Below are positions 35,540-44,651 of a DNA stretch of 64,000 bases, one piece after another (position 1 is the first letter of the stretch; every line of letters begins with the position of its first letter). Source of the DNA: Actinoplanes missouriensis 431 (GTDB lineage: Bacteria; Actinomycetota; Actinomycetes; Mycobacteriales; Micromonosporaceae); NCBI RefSeq assembly GCF_000284295.1, contig NC_017093.1:682001-746000 (forward strand), given 5' to 3'. Below the pieces are notes generated by a model. It made no database searches and was not told where the DNA came from. It was given only the letters and a program-made list of their open reading frames with translations. A program made the position numbers and the translations under genes.

Positions 35540-36718
35540 GTGACCCCTGAGTTGCTGTCTCGTCTGCTGACCCCCGCCGGAGCCGAAGCCCTGGCCGTGG
35601 CGGCCGAGCTCGGTGACGCCGAGCCACTCGCCGCCGCCTCGGCCGTGCGCGCCCGGGGCATCGGCGCGGAACTCGCCGCGGCCGCCTTGACCCAGGCTAG
35701 TTTGCGCGGCCGCGCGGCGATGAAATTCGGGCCGGACGCCACCCGGATGTTCTTCACCCGTCCGGGGCTGGAGCAGGCCACCCGGGCCGAGGTGGCCGCC
35801 CGGCGTGCCGCTCGTCTCGCCGCGGCGGGCGCTCGCTCGATGGCGGATCTCGGCTGCGGCCTCGGCACCGACGCGATCGCGGCGGCCCGGCAGGGCATCC
35901 GGGTGCACGCGGTCGACGCCGACCCGCTGACCGCAGCGGTCGCCGCCGCCAACGCCGAGGCGCTCGGCCTCGCCGGCCTGATCACGGTCGAGTGCGCGGA
36001 CGCGACGACGGTCGAGGTGGAGAGATACGACGCGGTCTTCGCCGACCCGGCGCGGCGGCAGGCCGGGCGCGGCCGGGTGTTCGACCCGAAGTCCTATTCG
36101 CCGCCGTGGGACTTCGTGGCCGCGCTGCCGGACCGGGTGCCGCTGACCGCACTGAAGCTGGCGCCCGGCATCGATCACGCGCTGCTGCCGCCGGGCGCCG
36201 AGGGGGAGTGGGTCAGCGTCGGCGGCGATCTGGTCGAGGCGGCGTTCTGGTGCGGGCCGCTGGCGCGCGAGCCCCGGCGGGCGACGCTGATCAAGCCGGG
36301 CGGCGTCAGTGAGCTGACCGGCTCGGGAGTGGCGGCCGCGCCGGTGGGGCCGGTCGGCGCGTACCTCTACGACCCGGACCCGGCGGTGGTCCGCTCGCAC
36401 CTGGTGGCCGAGTTCGCCGCGACGGTGGACGGCCGGCTGGGCGACCCGGAGATCGCCTACGTCTACACCGACGACCCGGTGGACACGCCGTTCGCCCGGC
36501 GGCTCGGTGTGACGGACGTGCTGCCGTTCTCGTTGAAGAAGCTGCGGACGCTGCTGCGCGAGCGGGGGATCGGCCGCCTGGAGATCCGCAAGCGCGGCTC
36601 GGCGCTCGTGCCCGACCAGCTGCGCAAGGACCTGCGGCTCGCCGGCCCGAACGGCGCCGGCCTGGTGCTGACCCGGATCGACGGCGCGCCGGTGGTGCTG
36701 ATCACTACCACCGCGTGA
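35540..36718 (+). CDS. class I SAM-dependent methyltransferase with THUMP-like C-terminal domain
   Basis: 392 residues from GTG 35540; an overlapping ATG at 35531 is three codons earlier, but GAGAAT lies 7 nt before the GTG, fitting leaderless expression. Helical N-terminus (1-75), then a Rossmann methyltransferase with MADLGCGLGTDAIAAARQGI (SAM loop), VHAVDADPLTAA and VFADPARRQAGRGRVFDP. The C-terminal FSLKKLRTLLRERGIGRLEIRKRGSALVPDQLRKDLRL matches THUMP-like domains. The combination points to RNA as substrate, but which RNA is unknown. Divergent from groES, its start is 28 bp from CIRCE 1. Confidence 0.85.
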   Translation: MTPELLSRLLTPAGAEALAVAAELGDAEPLAAASAVRARGIGAELAAAALTQASLRGRAAMKFGPDATRMFFTRPGLEQATRAEVAARRAARLAAAGARSMADLGCGLGTDAIAAARQGIRVHAVDADPLTAAVAAANAEALGLAGLITVECADATTVEVERYDAVFADPARRQAGRGRVFDPKSYSPPWDFVAALPDRVPLTALKLAPGIDHALLPPGAEGEWVSVGGDLVEAAFWCGPLAREPRRATLIKPGGVSELTGSGVAAAPVGPVGAYLYDPDPAVVRSHLVAEFAATVDGRLGDPEIAYVYTDDPVDTPFARRLGVTDVLPFSLKKLRTLLRERGIGRLEIRKRGSALVPDQLRKDLRLAGPNGAGLVLTRIDGAPVVLITTTA

Positions 36719-36723
36719 ACGAG

Positions 36724-36729
36724 TAGCCT
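36724..36729 (+). promoter_or_regulatory. leaderless -10 element of ybaK-like gene
   Basis: TAGCCT, 7 nt before ATG 36737; no ribosome site. Confidence 0.55.
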
Positions 36730-36736
36730 GCCCGGC

Positions 36737-37219
36737 ATGGCGAAGAAAGCGGCCGGCACGCCGGCCACCGTCTTGCTGGCCGCCGAGCGGGTCGCGCACA
36801 CCCTCCATCCGTACGAGGTGTCGCCGGACGCCCCCAACTACGGCGCCCTGGTCGCCGAGTTCCTGGGTGTCGAGCCGGCCCGGGTCTTCAAGACGCTGAT
36901 CGCCGAGGTCGACGGGAAGCTGGTGGTCGGCGTCGTGCCGGTGACCGGTGATCTTGACCTGAAAGCGCTCGGGCAGGCCGCCGGGGGCAAGCGCGCGGTC
37001 CTCGCCGACCGGGCCGCCGCCGAGCGCAGCAGCGGTTACGTCCGTGGCGGCATCAGCCCGCTCGGGCAGCGCCGCCGACTCCTCACCGTGATCGACGACA
37101 CGGCGCCGGGCCTCGAACTGATGTACGTCTCGGCGGGCCGACGCGGCCTCCAGGTCTCCCTCGCGCCGGCCGATCTCATCCGCCTGACCAGCGCCACGGT
37201 GGCCCCCATCCGGGGCTGA
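36737..37219 (+). CDS. ybaK: Cys-tRNA(Pro) deacylase, YbaK/EbsC family
   Basis: 160 residues. Hydrolyses mischarged Cys-tRNA(Pro). Family features: VAHTLHPYEVSPD, FLGVEPARVFKTLIAEVDGKLVVGVVPV with the key lysine after VF, and GYVRGGISPLGQRRRLLTVID. Full length. Stands alone, followed by a hairpin at 37239. Confidence 0.93.
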   Translation: MAKKAAGTPATVLLAAERVAHTLHPYEVSPDAPNYGALVAEFLGVEPARVFKTLIAEVDGKLVVGVVPVTGDLDLKALGQAAGGKRAVLADRAAAERSSGYVRGGISPLGQRRRLLTVIDDTAPGLELMYVSAGRRGLQVSLAPADLIRLTSATVAPIRG

Positions 37220-37555
37220 GGCGAGCGCATCCTAGCCGTACCGGGAAAACGTCGGTTTCCCCGGTATCTGTAAACGCATCAACGCAGCGTCACCGTGTGT
37301 GTATCCGGTGATGTTTTCGGCGGGCGTGAGTAGCCCCTGGTAACCGCGTCGTGTTGCCGGATTGTTATCCCTCGTTACGAGATAGATCTTCGTTGCCGCT
37401 TGTGTTCTCGGCCACCGCCGGAATACGTTGCCGGGCACAACAAACCGGTTCCTCATCCATCGGTCCTAGGGCGCCGTGCCACCCCTGCGGCTGCGCACCA
37501 GCCCTGCCAAATCCGAACCAAGGCCCCGGATTTACCCCCCGAAAGGACATAAGGA
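37220..37555. other. 336-bp gap upstream of the sugar operon
   Basis: Contains the ybaK-like terminator at its left and an AT-richer stretch (37340-37450) likely to carry the sugar-operon promoter and the ROK operator. I could not fix a convincing -10/-35 pair or palindrome. GAAAGGA lies just before the xylF start. Confidence 0.5.
37239..37266 (+). terminator. terminator after ybaK-like gene
   Basis: TACCGGGAAAAC, GTCG loop, GTTTCCCCGGTA: 12-bp stem with one mismatch. Confidence 0.7.
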
Positions 37556-38665
37556 ATGCGTAAGGGACTGTTCACCCTTGCCGCGGTCGGCCTCCTGGCC
37601 ACCGGAAGCATGGCCGCGTGCGGCAGCAACGAGGACGGCGGCGACGCCGGAAGCGGCAGCACGAGTGGCGCGTCGGCCGGCAAGGTCGGTGTGATCCTGC
37701 CGGACACCAAGAGCTCCGCGCGCTGGGCGACCGCCGACCTCAAGTACCTCACCGACGCCTTCAAGGCGGCCGGTGTGGAGGCCGACATCCAGAACGCGCA
37801 GGGTGACAAGACCCAGTTCCAGACGATCGCGGACGGCATGATCTCCAGCGGCGTCAAGGTTCTGATGATCGTCAACCTGGACTCCGGCACCGGCAAGGCC
37901 GTGCTGGACAAGGCGAAGGCCGCGGGCATCGCGACCATCGACTACGACCGCCTCACCCTCAACGGCGGCGCCGACTACTACGTCTCCTTCGACAACGTCG
38001 AGGTCGGCAAGCTGCAGGGTCAGGGTCTGATCGACTGCCTCACCGAGAAGAAGGCGACCAAGCCGGTCGTGGCGTACCTGAACGGTTCGCCGACCGACAA
38101 CAACGCCACCCTCTTCAAGGAGGGCTACGACTCGATCCTCAAGCCCAAGTTCGACGCCAACGAGTACGTCAAGGGCCCGGACCAGGACGTTCCGGACTGG
38201 GACAACGTTCAGGGCGGCACGCTCTTCGAGCAGATGCTGACCACGAACAAGGACATCAAGGGTGTCCTCGCCGCCAACGACGGTCTCGGCAACGCGGCCA
38301 TCCAGGTGCTGAAGAAGAACAAGCTGAACGGCCAGGTCCCGGTCACCGGCCAGGACGCGACCGTCCAGGGTCTGCAGAACATCCTCGCCGGCGACCAGTG
38401 CATGACGGTCTACAAGGCCATCAAGGACGAGGCGGACGCCGCCTCCGAGCTGGCGATCGCCCTGGCGAAGGGCCAGGCGCCGAGCTCGGCGACCGGCACC
38501 GTCACCGACCCGGAGTCCAAGAAGGACGTCAAGTCGGTGCTGCTGAAGCCGCAGTCGATCACCAAGGCGAACGTGAAGGACGTGGTGGCGGACGGCTTCG
38601 TCACCAAGGAGGAGCTCTGCACCGCGGACTTCGCCAAGGCCTGCACCGACGCGGGCATCAGCTGA
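37556..38665 (+). CDS. xylF: xylose-type sugar-binding lipoprotein
   Basis: 369 residues, ATG with GAAAGGA upstream. Lipoprotein signal with lipobox GSMAAC (Cys near 22). Periplasmic-binding-protein-like class I domain close to E. coli XylF: TIDYDRLTLNGGADYYVSFDNVEVGKLQ, NGSPTDNNATLFKEGYDSILKP, VLAANDGLGNAAIQ, GQDATVQGLQNI and CMTVYKAIKDEA. It captures the sugar outside the cell for the ATPase and permease encoded downstream. Xylose is the best guess; related pentoses or glucose are possible. Confidence 0.9.
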   Translation: MRKGLFTLAAVGLLATGSMAACGSNEDGGDAGSGSTSGASAGKVGVILPDTKSSARWATADLKYLTDAFKAAGVEADIQNAQGDKTQFQTIADGMISSGVKVLMIVNLDSGTGKAVLDKAKAAGIATIDYDRLTLNGGADYYVSFDNVEVGKLQGQGLIDCLTEKKATKPVVAYLNGSPTDNNATLFKEGYDSILKPKFDANEYVKGPDQDVPDWDNVQGGTLFEQMLTTNKDIKGVLAANDGLGNAAIQVLKKNKLNGQVPVTGQDATVQGLQNILAGDQCMTVYKAIKDEADAASELAIALAKGQAPSSATGTVTDPESKKDVKSVLLKPQSITKANVKDVVADGFVTKEELCTADFAKACTDAGIS

Positions 38666-38696
38666 CGCTGATCCACCCGAGTCGTAACGGCTGAGG

Positions 38697-38730
38697 CCGG
38701 CGCCGCCCACGTCAGCGTGGGCGGCGCCGG
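38697..38730 (+). other. intra-operon hairpin after xylF
   Basis: CCGGCGCCGCCCACG, TCAG loop, perfect 15-bp complement. Sits in the 161-bp gap between xylF and xylG and may stabilise or attenuate the mRNA so that binding protein exceeds transporter. Confidence 0.75.
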
Positions 38731-38826
38731 AGTCGGTTGCGACACCCCTCCCACAGTCGGCGGAGACACACGACGACGTGGTCGAGCCCCCGGCGAAACC
38801 GGTCACCGAACGAAGGAGAACCATCA

Positions 38827-39630
38827 GTGACCGCGACACCCCTTCTGGAGCTGCGCGGGATCGACAAGAGCTTCGGTCCTGTCCAGGTCCTGCACGACGT
38901 CGGGCTGAACGTCTACCCGGGCGAGGTCACCGCCCTGGTCGGCGACAACGGCGCCGGTAAGTCCACGCTGGTCAAGTGCATCAGCGGCATCTACACCATC
39001 GACGCGGGCACGGTCACCTTCGACGGCAAGGAGGTCGCGATCCACTCCCCGCGCGACGCCTCCGCGCTGGGTATCGAGGTCGTGTACCAGGACCTCGCCC
39101 TCTGCGACAACCTGGACATCGTCCAGAACATGTTCCTCGGCCGGGAGAAGAAGTCGGGCGTCATCCTCGACGAGGCGACCATGGAGGAGATGGCCGGCGA
39201 GACCCTTCGCAGCCTGTCGGTGCGGACCGTCAAGTCGCTGCGCCAGCTCGTCTCCAGCCTCTCCGGTGGTCAGCGGCAGACCGTGGCGATCGCCAAGGCC
39301 GTCCTCTGGAACAGCCGGGTCGTCATCCTCGACGAGCCGACCGCCGCGCTCGGCGTGGCGCAGACCGCCCAGGTGCTCGAGCTGGTCCGCCGGCTCGCCG
39401 ACAACGGCCTCGGCGTCGTGCTGATCTCGCACAACATGAACGACGTGTTCGCGGTCTCGGACCGGATCGCGGCGCTCTACCTCGGCCGGATGGCGGCCCA
39501 GGTGAAGGCCTCCGACGTCACCCACTCCCAGGTCGTCGAGCTGATCACCGGTGGGCGCAGCGGCAACCTCGGCCTTCCGCCCGAGAAGCCCTCGGAGTTC
39601 ATCGACATCACGCCGGGAGAAGCCCAGTGA
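38827..39630 (+). CDS. xylG: sugar ABC transporter ATPase (single domain)
   Basis: 267 residues from GTG 38827. One NBD only: Walker A VGDNGAGKSTLVK, signature SSLSGGQRQTVAIAKAV, Walker B VVILDEPTAALG, H-loop LISHNM. Most XylG/RbsA proteins are double (about 500 residues); single-domain forms occur in actinobacteria and in FrcA-type systems. It is likely to act as a homodimer. The stop overlaps the permease start by 4 nt. Confidence 0.9.
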   Translation: MTATPLLELRGIDKSFGPVQVLHDVGLNVYPGEVTALVGDNGAGKSTLVKCISGIYTIDAGTVTFDGKEVAIHSPRDASALGIEVVYQDLALCDNLDIVQNMFLGREKKSGVILDEATMEEMAGETLRSLSVRTVKSLRQLVSSLSGGQRQTVAIAKAVLWNSRVVILDEPTAALGVAQTAQVLELVRRLADNGLGVVLISHNMNDVFAVSDRIAALYLGRMAAQVKASDVTHSQVVELITGGRSGNLGLPPEKPSEFIDITPGEAQ

Positions 39631-40883
39631 CCACGACCACGACCACCACGGCCGGTGGGATCCAGGCCGTCAAGCCCACGGTCGCGAGCCACATCCGCGA
39701 CTACTGGGGCCGGGTGCGCGGCGGCGATCTCGGCAGCCTTCCGGCCGTTCTCGGCCTGCTCGTCCTGGCGCTGATCTTCGGCGTGGCCCGCAGCGACACG
39801 TTCCTCAGCGCGCTCAACTTCGCGAACCTGTTCACCCAGGGTGCCCAGGTGGTCTTCATCGCCATGGGCCTGGTCTTCGTGCTGCTGCTCGGCGAGATCG
39901 ACCTCTCCGCCGGTTTCGCCAGCGGCGTGTGCGGCGCGGTGATGGCCATCCTGCTCACGAACGAGGGCCTGCCCTGGTACGTGGCGATCCCGGCCGCGAT
40001 GCTCACCGGCATCGTGATCGGCCTGGTGCTCGGCCTGCTCGTGGCGAAGCTCGGCATCCCGTCGTTCGTCGTCACCCTGGCCGCGTTCCTCGGTTTCCAG
40101 GGTGTGCTGCTGACCATGCTCAAGGGCGGTCAGAACATCTCGATCACCGACGAGTTCGTCCGTTCGCTGAACAACGACAACCTCTCGGTGGCCTGGAGCT
40201 GGGGCCTCACCATCTTCGCGATCGCCGGGTACGCGGCGATCCAGCTGAACCGCTTCCGCAGCCGGAACGCCCGCAACCTGATCGCCGACCCGCTCGGCAT
40301 CGTGCTGCTGCGCATCGGCGGCCTCGCGGTGCTGCTCATCGCGGCGACCGCGGTGCTCACCCAGGAACGGGCGATCAACCCGGCGATCAACTCGCTCAAG
40401 GGCGTGCCGATCGTGGTGCCGATCATCGCGATCGCGATGATCGTCTGGGGCTTCGTGCTCGGCCGGACCACGTACGGCCGGCACGTCTACGCGGTCGGTG
40501 GCAACGCCGAGGCGGCCCGTCGCGCCGGCATCGCGGTGGACCGGATCCGCATCTCGGTCTTCGTGATCTGCTCGTTCATGGCCTCGATCGGCGGCATCCT
40601 CGTGGTCAGCCGGGCCAGCTCGGTCGACCCGAACACCGGTGGCAGCAACATCCTGCTCTACTCGGTCGGCGCCGCGGTCATCGGCGGGACCAGCCTCTTC
40701 GGTGGCAAGGGCAAGGTGATCAACGCGGTGATCGGTGGCGCGGTGATCGCCGTGATCGACAACGGCATGGGCCTGATGGGCTTCAGCTCCGGCCAGAAGT
40801 ACATCTTCACCGGCCTGGTGCTCCTGGCGGCGGCGAGCGTCGACGCCCTGGCCCGGCGCAGAGCCTCCGCATCGGGAAGCTGA
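39627..40883 (+). CDS. xylH: sugar ABC transporter permease
   Basis: 418 residues from GTG 39627. Branched-chain/ribose-type permease with about ten membrane segments from residue 35 onward. Conserved GLVFVLLLGEIDLSAGF, the XylH-like VTLAAFLGFQG, and the coupling region GRHVYAVGGNAEAARRAGI. XylH-like in length and in the long insertion after the sixth segment. Stop and ROK start overlap (TGATG). Confidence 0.92.
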   Translation: MTTTTTTTAGGIQAVKPTVASHIRDYWGRVRGGDLGSLPAVLGLLVLALIFGVARSDTFLSALNFANLFTQGAQVVFIAMGLVFVLLLGEIDLSAGFASGVCGAVMAILLTNEGLPWYVAIPAAMLTGIVIGLVLGLLVAKLGIPSFVVTLAAFLGFQGVLLTMLKGGQNISITDEFVRSLNNDNLSVAWSWGLTIFAIAGYAAIQLNRFRSRNARNLIADPLGIVLLRIGGLAVLLIAATAVLTQERAINPAINSLKGVPIVVPIIAIAMIVWGFVLGRTTYGRHVYAVGGNAEAARRAGIAVDRIRISVFVICSFMASIGGILVVSRASSVDPNTGGSNILLYSVGAAVIGGTSLFGGKGKVINAVIGGAVIAVIDNGMGLMGFSSGQKYIFTGLVLLAAASVDALARRRASASGS

Positions 40884-42061
40884 TGCGAGCCGGCCCCACC
40901 CAGGAAGAGGTACGCCGGCACAACCTCGGAACGCTGCTCCGGTACGTGCATGTGCACGGCGCCACGTCCCGGGCGGAACTGACGAACCGGCTCGGCCTCA
41001 ACCGCAGCACCATCGGGGCCCTCACCGCCGAGCTGATCAGCGTCGGGCTGGTCAGCGAGGCGGCGCCACGCGAAACCGGCCGGGCCGGTCGACCCTCGCT
41101 GGTCGTCCGGCCCGAGTCCGGGCGGGTGTACGCCTACGCGCTCAGCATCGAGGTGGACCGGCTGCGCGCGGCGCGGGTCGGCCTCGGCGGGCGGATCCTG
41201 GAACAGTACGAGACCGAGCGCCCGCCCGGGATGAGCGCCGACGACGCGGTGCAACCCCTGGCCCGGTTCGTCCGGCAGATGCGCGCAGGGGTTCCGGACG
41301 ACGCCCGCTGCGTGGGCAGCGGCCTGGCCGTGGCCGGCATGGTCCGGCGTGCGGACGGCGTGGTCCGGCTCGCCCCGACGATCGGCTGGGTCGAGGAACC
41401 GGTCGGCGAGGCGCTGCTCACCGAGCTCGGCGAATCCGGCCGTCTCACCCTCGGCAACCACGCCGACGTCTGCGCCCTGGCCGAGCACTCCCGGGGCGCC
41501 GCCGTGGACTGCGACAACGTCATCTACCTCTACGGGGACGTGGGAGTGGGCGCCGGGATCGTGGCCGGTGGGCACCGGGTCACCGGGCACGGCGGATACA
41601 GCGGCGAGGTCGGGCACATGGTGGTCAACCCGTACGGCCGGCCCTGTTCCTGTGGTTCGCGCGGCTGCTGGGAGACCGAGATCGGCGAGCACGCGCTGCT
41701 GCGGGTCGCCGGCCGGGCCGACCGCACCGGCAAGGACGCGGTGCTCGAGGTGGTCGACGCCGCGATGCGCGGGGACAGCCAGGCGCAGCACGCGTTGCGT
41801 CAGGTCGGCGACTGGCTCGGCTTCGGCGTCGGCAACCTGGTCAACATCTTCAACCCGGAGGTCGTGATCTTCGGGGGCACGCTCCGCGACGTCTACCTCG
41901 GGGCCGCCGCGCAGATCCGCAGCCGGCTCAACGCGGTCGGGCTGCCGGCCTGCCGCGAGCACGTCCGGCTGCGCACGCCCGAGCTCGGCGCCGACGCGGC
42001 CCTGATCGGCGCGGCCGAGCTGGCGTTCGAACACCTGCTGGACGATCCGCTGCTGTCCTGA
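40883..42061 (+). CDS. ROK-family transcriptional regulator
   Basis: 392 residues. N-terminal winged helix (EEVRRHNLGTLLRYVHVHG, then SRAELTNRLGLNRSTIGALTAEL). The C-terminal ROK sugar-kinase-like domain has GDVGVGAGIVAGG and the zinc motif in GHMVVNPYGRPCSCGSRGCWETE. It is probably a xylose-responsive repressor of this operon (XylR-type), autoregulated because it is the last gene. The ligand is inferred from context. Confidence 0.9.
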   Translation: MRAGPTQEEVRRHNLGTLLRYVHVHGATSRAELTNRLGLNRSTIGALTAELISVGLVSEAAPRETGRAGRPSLVVRPESGRVYAYALSIEVDRLRAARVGLGGRILEQYETERPPGMSADDAVQPLARFVRQMRAGVPDDARCVGSGLAVAGMVRRADGVVRLAPTIGWVEEPVGEALLTELGESGRLTLGNHADVCALAEHSRGAAVDCDNVIYLYGDVGVGAGIVAGGHRVTGHGGYSGEVGHMVVNPYGRPCSCGSRGCWETEIGEHALLRVAGRADRTGKDAVLEVVDAAMRGDSQAQHALRQVGDWLGFGVGNLVNIFNPEVVIFGGTLRDVYLGAAAQIRSRLNAVGLPACREHVRLRTPELGADAALIGAAELAFEHLLDDPLLS

Positions 42062-42102
42062 AATCCGGCCTCCCTCCCGACGGCCGGTGATTGCGGTGGA
42101 TC

Positions 42103-42108
42103 TATGCT
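42103..42108 (+). promoter_or_regulatory. leaderless -10 element before short ORF and M16-like gene
   Basis: TATGCT, 7 nt before ATG 42116. Confidence 0.55.
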
Positions 42109-42115
42109 GCCCGCC

Positions 42116-42163
42116 ATGCCCCCGCGTCGTTTCCCGCGTGCCGCCCGCCGAGGCGCGGGATGA
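42116..42163 (+). CDS. possible 15-codon leader peptide
   Basis: Arg/Pro/Ala-rich MPPRRFPRAARRGAG. The start is 7 nt after TATGCT, and the stop overlaps the ATG of the M16-like gene (ATGA). This geometry suggests a leaderless coupled leader ORF. Confidence 0.35.
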   Translation: MPPRRFPRAARRGAG

Positions 42164-43656
42164 TCAAGCAACTCGAGGTGGACGGCGTGCCCGCGGTGCT
42201 GGCGCCGGTCACCGGGGAAACGCACGCCGGCCTGGTCTTCCGGGTCGGTCTCGCGGACGAGCCACTGGTCCGGCGGGGCATCACACACCTGATCGAGCAC
42301 CTCGCGCTGCACGGCCTCGGCGAGGCCGGCGCGCACACCAACAGCACGACCGGGGTCGAGCACACCTTCTTCCATGTACGGGGTTCGGCCGACCGGATAG
42401 CCGCATTCCTGAACCGGGTCTGTGCCACGCTGCGTGACCTGCCCGCCGAGCGGATCGCCGCGGAGATCGAGGTGCTGCGGTCGGAGAGCGCCGGACGGCA
42501 GCCCGAACCGCGGTCGATGTGGCGGTACGGCGCCCGGGACTACGGCATGCCGAGCTTCCACGAACGCGGCCTGCACGGCGTGACAGGCGAGGACCTGCAC
42601 GCCTGGGTCGCACAGTTCTTCACCCGGGAGAACGCCGCGCTCTGGGTGGCCGGCGACGAGGTGCCGGCCGGCCTGCGCCTGGACCTGCCGGACGGGGTGC
42701 GCCAGCCCGCGCCGGTGCCGTCCTGCGCGCTGCCGGTGACACCGGCCTGGTTCGCCGGGCACCGCGGCGCCGGTCACGCCGAGAGCGTGGCCTGGGACAC
42801 CGTGGTCCGCCGGGAGGCCCGCGCCGCGGTCTTCGCCAACGTGCTGGAACGCCAGCTCGGCCGGGACCTGACCCGGCGCGGCGTCCGGCACGAGGTCCGC
42901 ACCGAGTACGAGCCGCGCGCCGCCCGGACCGCCCGGATCACCGCGGTCGCCGACGCGGCGCCCGCTGACCGTCCCGGTGTCCTGGCCGGTCTGACAGGTG
43001 TGCTCGCCGCGATGCGGGACGGCCGGGTGGAGGCCGCCGACGTGTCCACTGTGGTGAAACTGACCTGCGAGGGCCTGCTGGACGCCGAGGAACGCGGCGG
43101 GCGGCTGCCCGGTCAGGCGTTCAACGTCCTGGCCGGCCGGGGTGTGCAGGGCGTCGACGAGGCGGTCGCCGAGGTCCGGTCGGTAACCGTCGACGAGGTG
43201 GCCCGGGTGGCGGCCGCCGCGTACCCGGCCGGGCTGCTGATGGCGCCGGCCGGGACCACCGCCGGACCCGAGGGCTACACCGCCGCGCCCGAGGTCTCCG
43301 CCTCGATGGTGACCGGCCGGACCCATCGGGCCCGCGGCAACCGCGGCCTGCGGCTGGTGCACGGCGAGGACGGGGTGAGCGTGGTCGAGGACGACGCGAT
43401 CCGCACCGTCCGTTACGACTCCTGCGCCGCCGTGCTGGCCTGGCCGGACGGCGGCCGCCGGCTGATCGGCGACGACGCGATCGCGGTACGGGTCGAACCC
43501 ACCCTCTACACCGGCGGCGCGGCCGTGGTGGCCGACATCGACAGCCGGACGCCGCCCGCGCTCCGCATCGACATGCCACCCCGTGACCCGGACGCGATCC
43601 CGCAGCCCCGGCGCGGGTGGCGTGACGTCTGGGGGATCTCCCGGCCGAACGGGTGA
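42160..43656 (+). CDS. M16-like zinc metallopeptidase, cytosolic form
   Basis: 498 residues. The inverzincin motif HLIEH (His43, Glu46, His47) is intact, with a Glu-rich helix at 102-109 (AEIEVLRSE) offering the third zinc ligand. The second half-domain (about 190-370) is present, but the usual catalytic Tyr in the LRxxxGLxY motif is His (LTRRGVRHEV). A C-terminal extra domain (about 390-460, YDSCAAVLAWPDGGRRLIG) is shared with the paralog at 44648. No signal or membrane segment. It may work as a pair with that paralog. Substrate unknown. Confidence 0.82.
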   Translation: MIKQLEVDGVPAVLAPVTGETHAGLVFRVGLADEPLVRRGITHLIEHLALHGLGEAGAHTNSTTGVEHTFFHVRGSADRIAAFLNRVCATLRDLPAERIAAEIEVLRSESAGRQPEPRSMWRYGARDYGMPSFHERGLHGVTGEDLHAWVAQFFTRENAALWVAGDEVPAGLRLDLPDGVRQPAPVPSCALPVTPAWFAGHRGAGHAESVAWDTVVRREARAAVFANVLERQLGRDLTRRGVRHEVRTEYEPRAARTARITAVADAAPADRPGVLAGLTGVLAAMRDGRVEAADVSTVVKLTCEGLLDAEERGGRLPGQAFNVLAGRGVQGVDEAVAEVRSVTVDEVARVAAAAYPAGLLMAPAGTTAGPEGYTAAPEVSASMVTGRTHRARGNRGLRLVHGEDGVSVVEDDAIRTVRYDSCAAVLAWPDGGRRLIGDDAIAVRVEPTLYTGGAAVVADIDSRTPPALRIDMPPRDPDAIPQPRRGWRDVWGISRPNG

Positions 43657-43693
43657 GGGTGGGATCACCGTCGCGCGGGTGGTGATCGGCCTC

Positions 43694-43699
43694 TATGCT
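43694..43699 (+). promoter_or_regulatory. leaderless -10 element of the helical-protein gene
   Basis: TATGCT, 7 nt before ATG 43707. Confidence 0.55.
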
Positions 43700-43706
43700 G
43701 CGCGCC

Positions 43707-44651
43707 ATGTCAGTACCTACCGACGTGGTCCTGGACCGCGCGGCCGCGTACCCGGAGACGGCGGTCCTGCGTGAGGCGGTCGCCCGGCGTGACTGGCCGG
43801 GTTGCCGGGCCGTGCTCGACGCCGCCGCGCCGATGGAGCGCACCGCGCTGATCCGCGATGTCTGCGAGATGCCGGGCATCGAGGACTTCCTGCGCCCGGT
43901 GCTGCGGCAGGACCCCCGCGACGGCACGGCGTCCGCCCTGCTCGGCACCCACCTGATCGACGTCGGCTGGAAGATCCGCACGGGCGCCCGCGCGCAGCAC
44001 GTCAGCCAGGAGCAGTTCGCCGGTTTCCGGGACTGGCTGTGCAAGGCGGAGCAGGTTTTGATCGACGGCGCCGCGTACCACCCGAAGGACCCGGCCATCT
44101 GGAAGGCGCGGCTCACCTCGGCCCGCGGCCTGGAGCTCGGTCTCGCCGAGGCCCGCCGCCGGTACGACCGGCTGGTCGCCGCCGACCCGCACCACCTGCC
44201 CGGCCAGCTCCAGCTCCTGCAGACGCTCTGTCCCAAGTGGAGCGGCAGCTGGGAGCAGCTGCACGAGTTCACCCGGGACGCCGCGGCCGCCGCCCCGCTC
44301 GGCTCACCGCACGGGGTGCTCGTCGCCGAGGCGCACATCGAGCACGTGCTGGAGCTCGACGGCCGGCCCGCGATGCTCGGTTACCTGGCGCAGGAACACG
44401 TCCGGGCAGAGATCTACCAGGCCGCCCAGCGGTCCATCTGGGATCCCTCCTTCACCCGCGGTCACGGCTGGCTGGAAGCGCTGAGCACGTTCGCGATGGT
44501 GTTCACGTTGCTCGACGATCAGCGGGCGGCGGCCTCCGCGTTCGGGCCGCTCGGCAACCTGGCGACCGAGCACCCGTGGGACTACCTGAGCGACGATCCG
44601 GTGGGCGAGTTCCGCAGCGCCCGCGCCTGGGCGCTGGGAGGAACGCGATGA
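43707..44651 (+). CDS. helical-repeat protein of the M16 cluster, unknown function
   Basis: 314 residues, predicted almost entirely helical, with TPR-like pairs (AVLREAVARRDWPGCRAVLDAA and ARRRYDRLVAADPHHLPGQLQLLQTLCPKW). No signal peptide. I do not recognise a named family, though similar proteins occur in actinomycetes. It lies between two M16-like genes and its stop overlaps the second one's start by 4 nt, so the two are translated together. A scaffold or adaptor role is inference. Confidence 0.72.
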   Translation: MSVPTDVVLDRAAAYPETAVLREAVARRDWPGCRAVLDAAAPMERTALIRDVCEMPGIEDFLRPVLRQDPRDGTASALLGTHLIDVGWKIRTGARAQHVSQEQFAGFRDWLCKAEQVLIDGAAYHPKDPAIWKARLTSARGLELGLAEARRRYDRLVAADPHHLPGQLQLLQTLCPKWSGSWEQLHEFTRDAAAAAPLGSPHGVLVAEAHIEHVLELDGRPAMLGYLAQEHVRAEIYQAAQRSIWDPSFTRGHGWLEALSTFAMVFTLLDDQRAAASAFGPLGNLATEHPWDYLSDDPVGEFRSARAWALGGTR

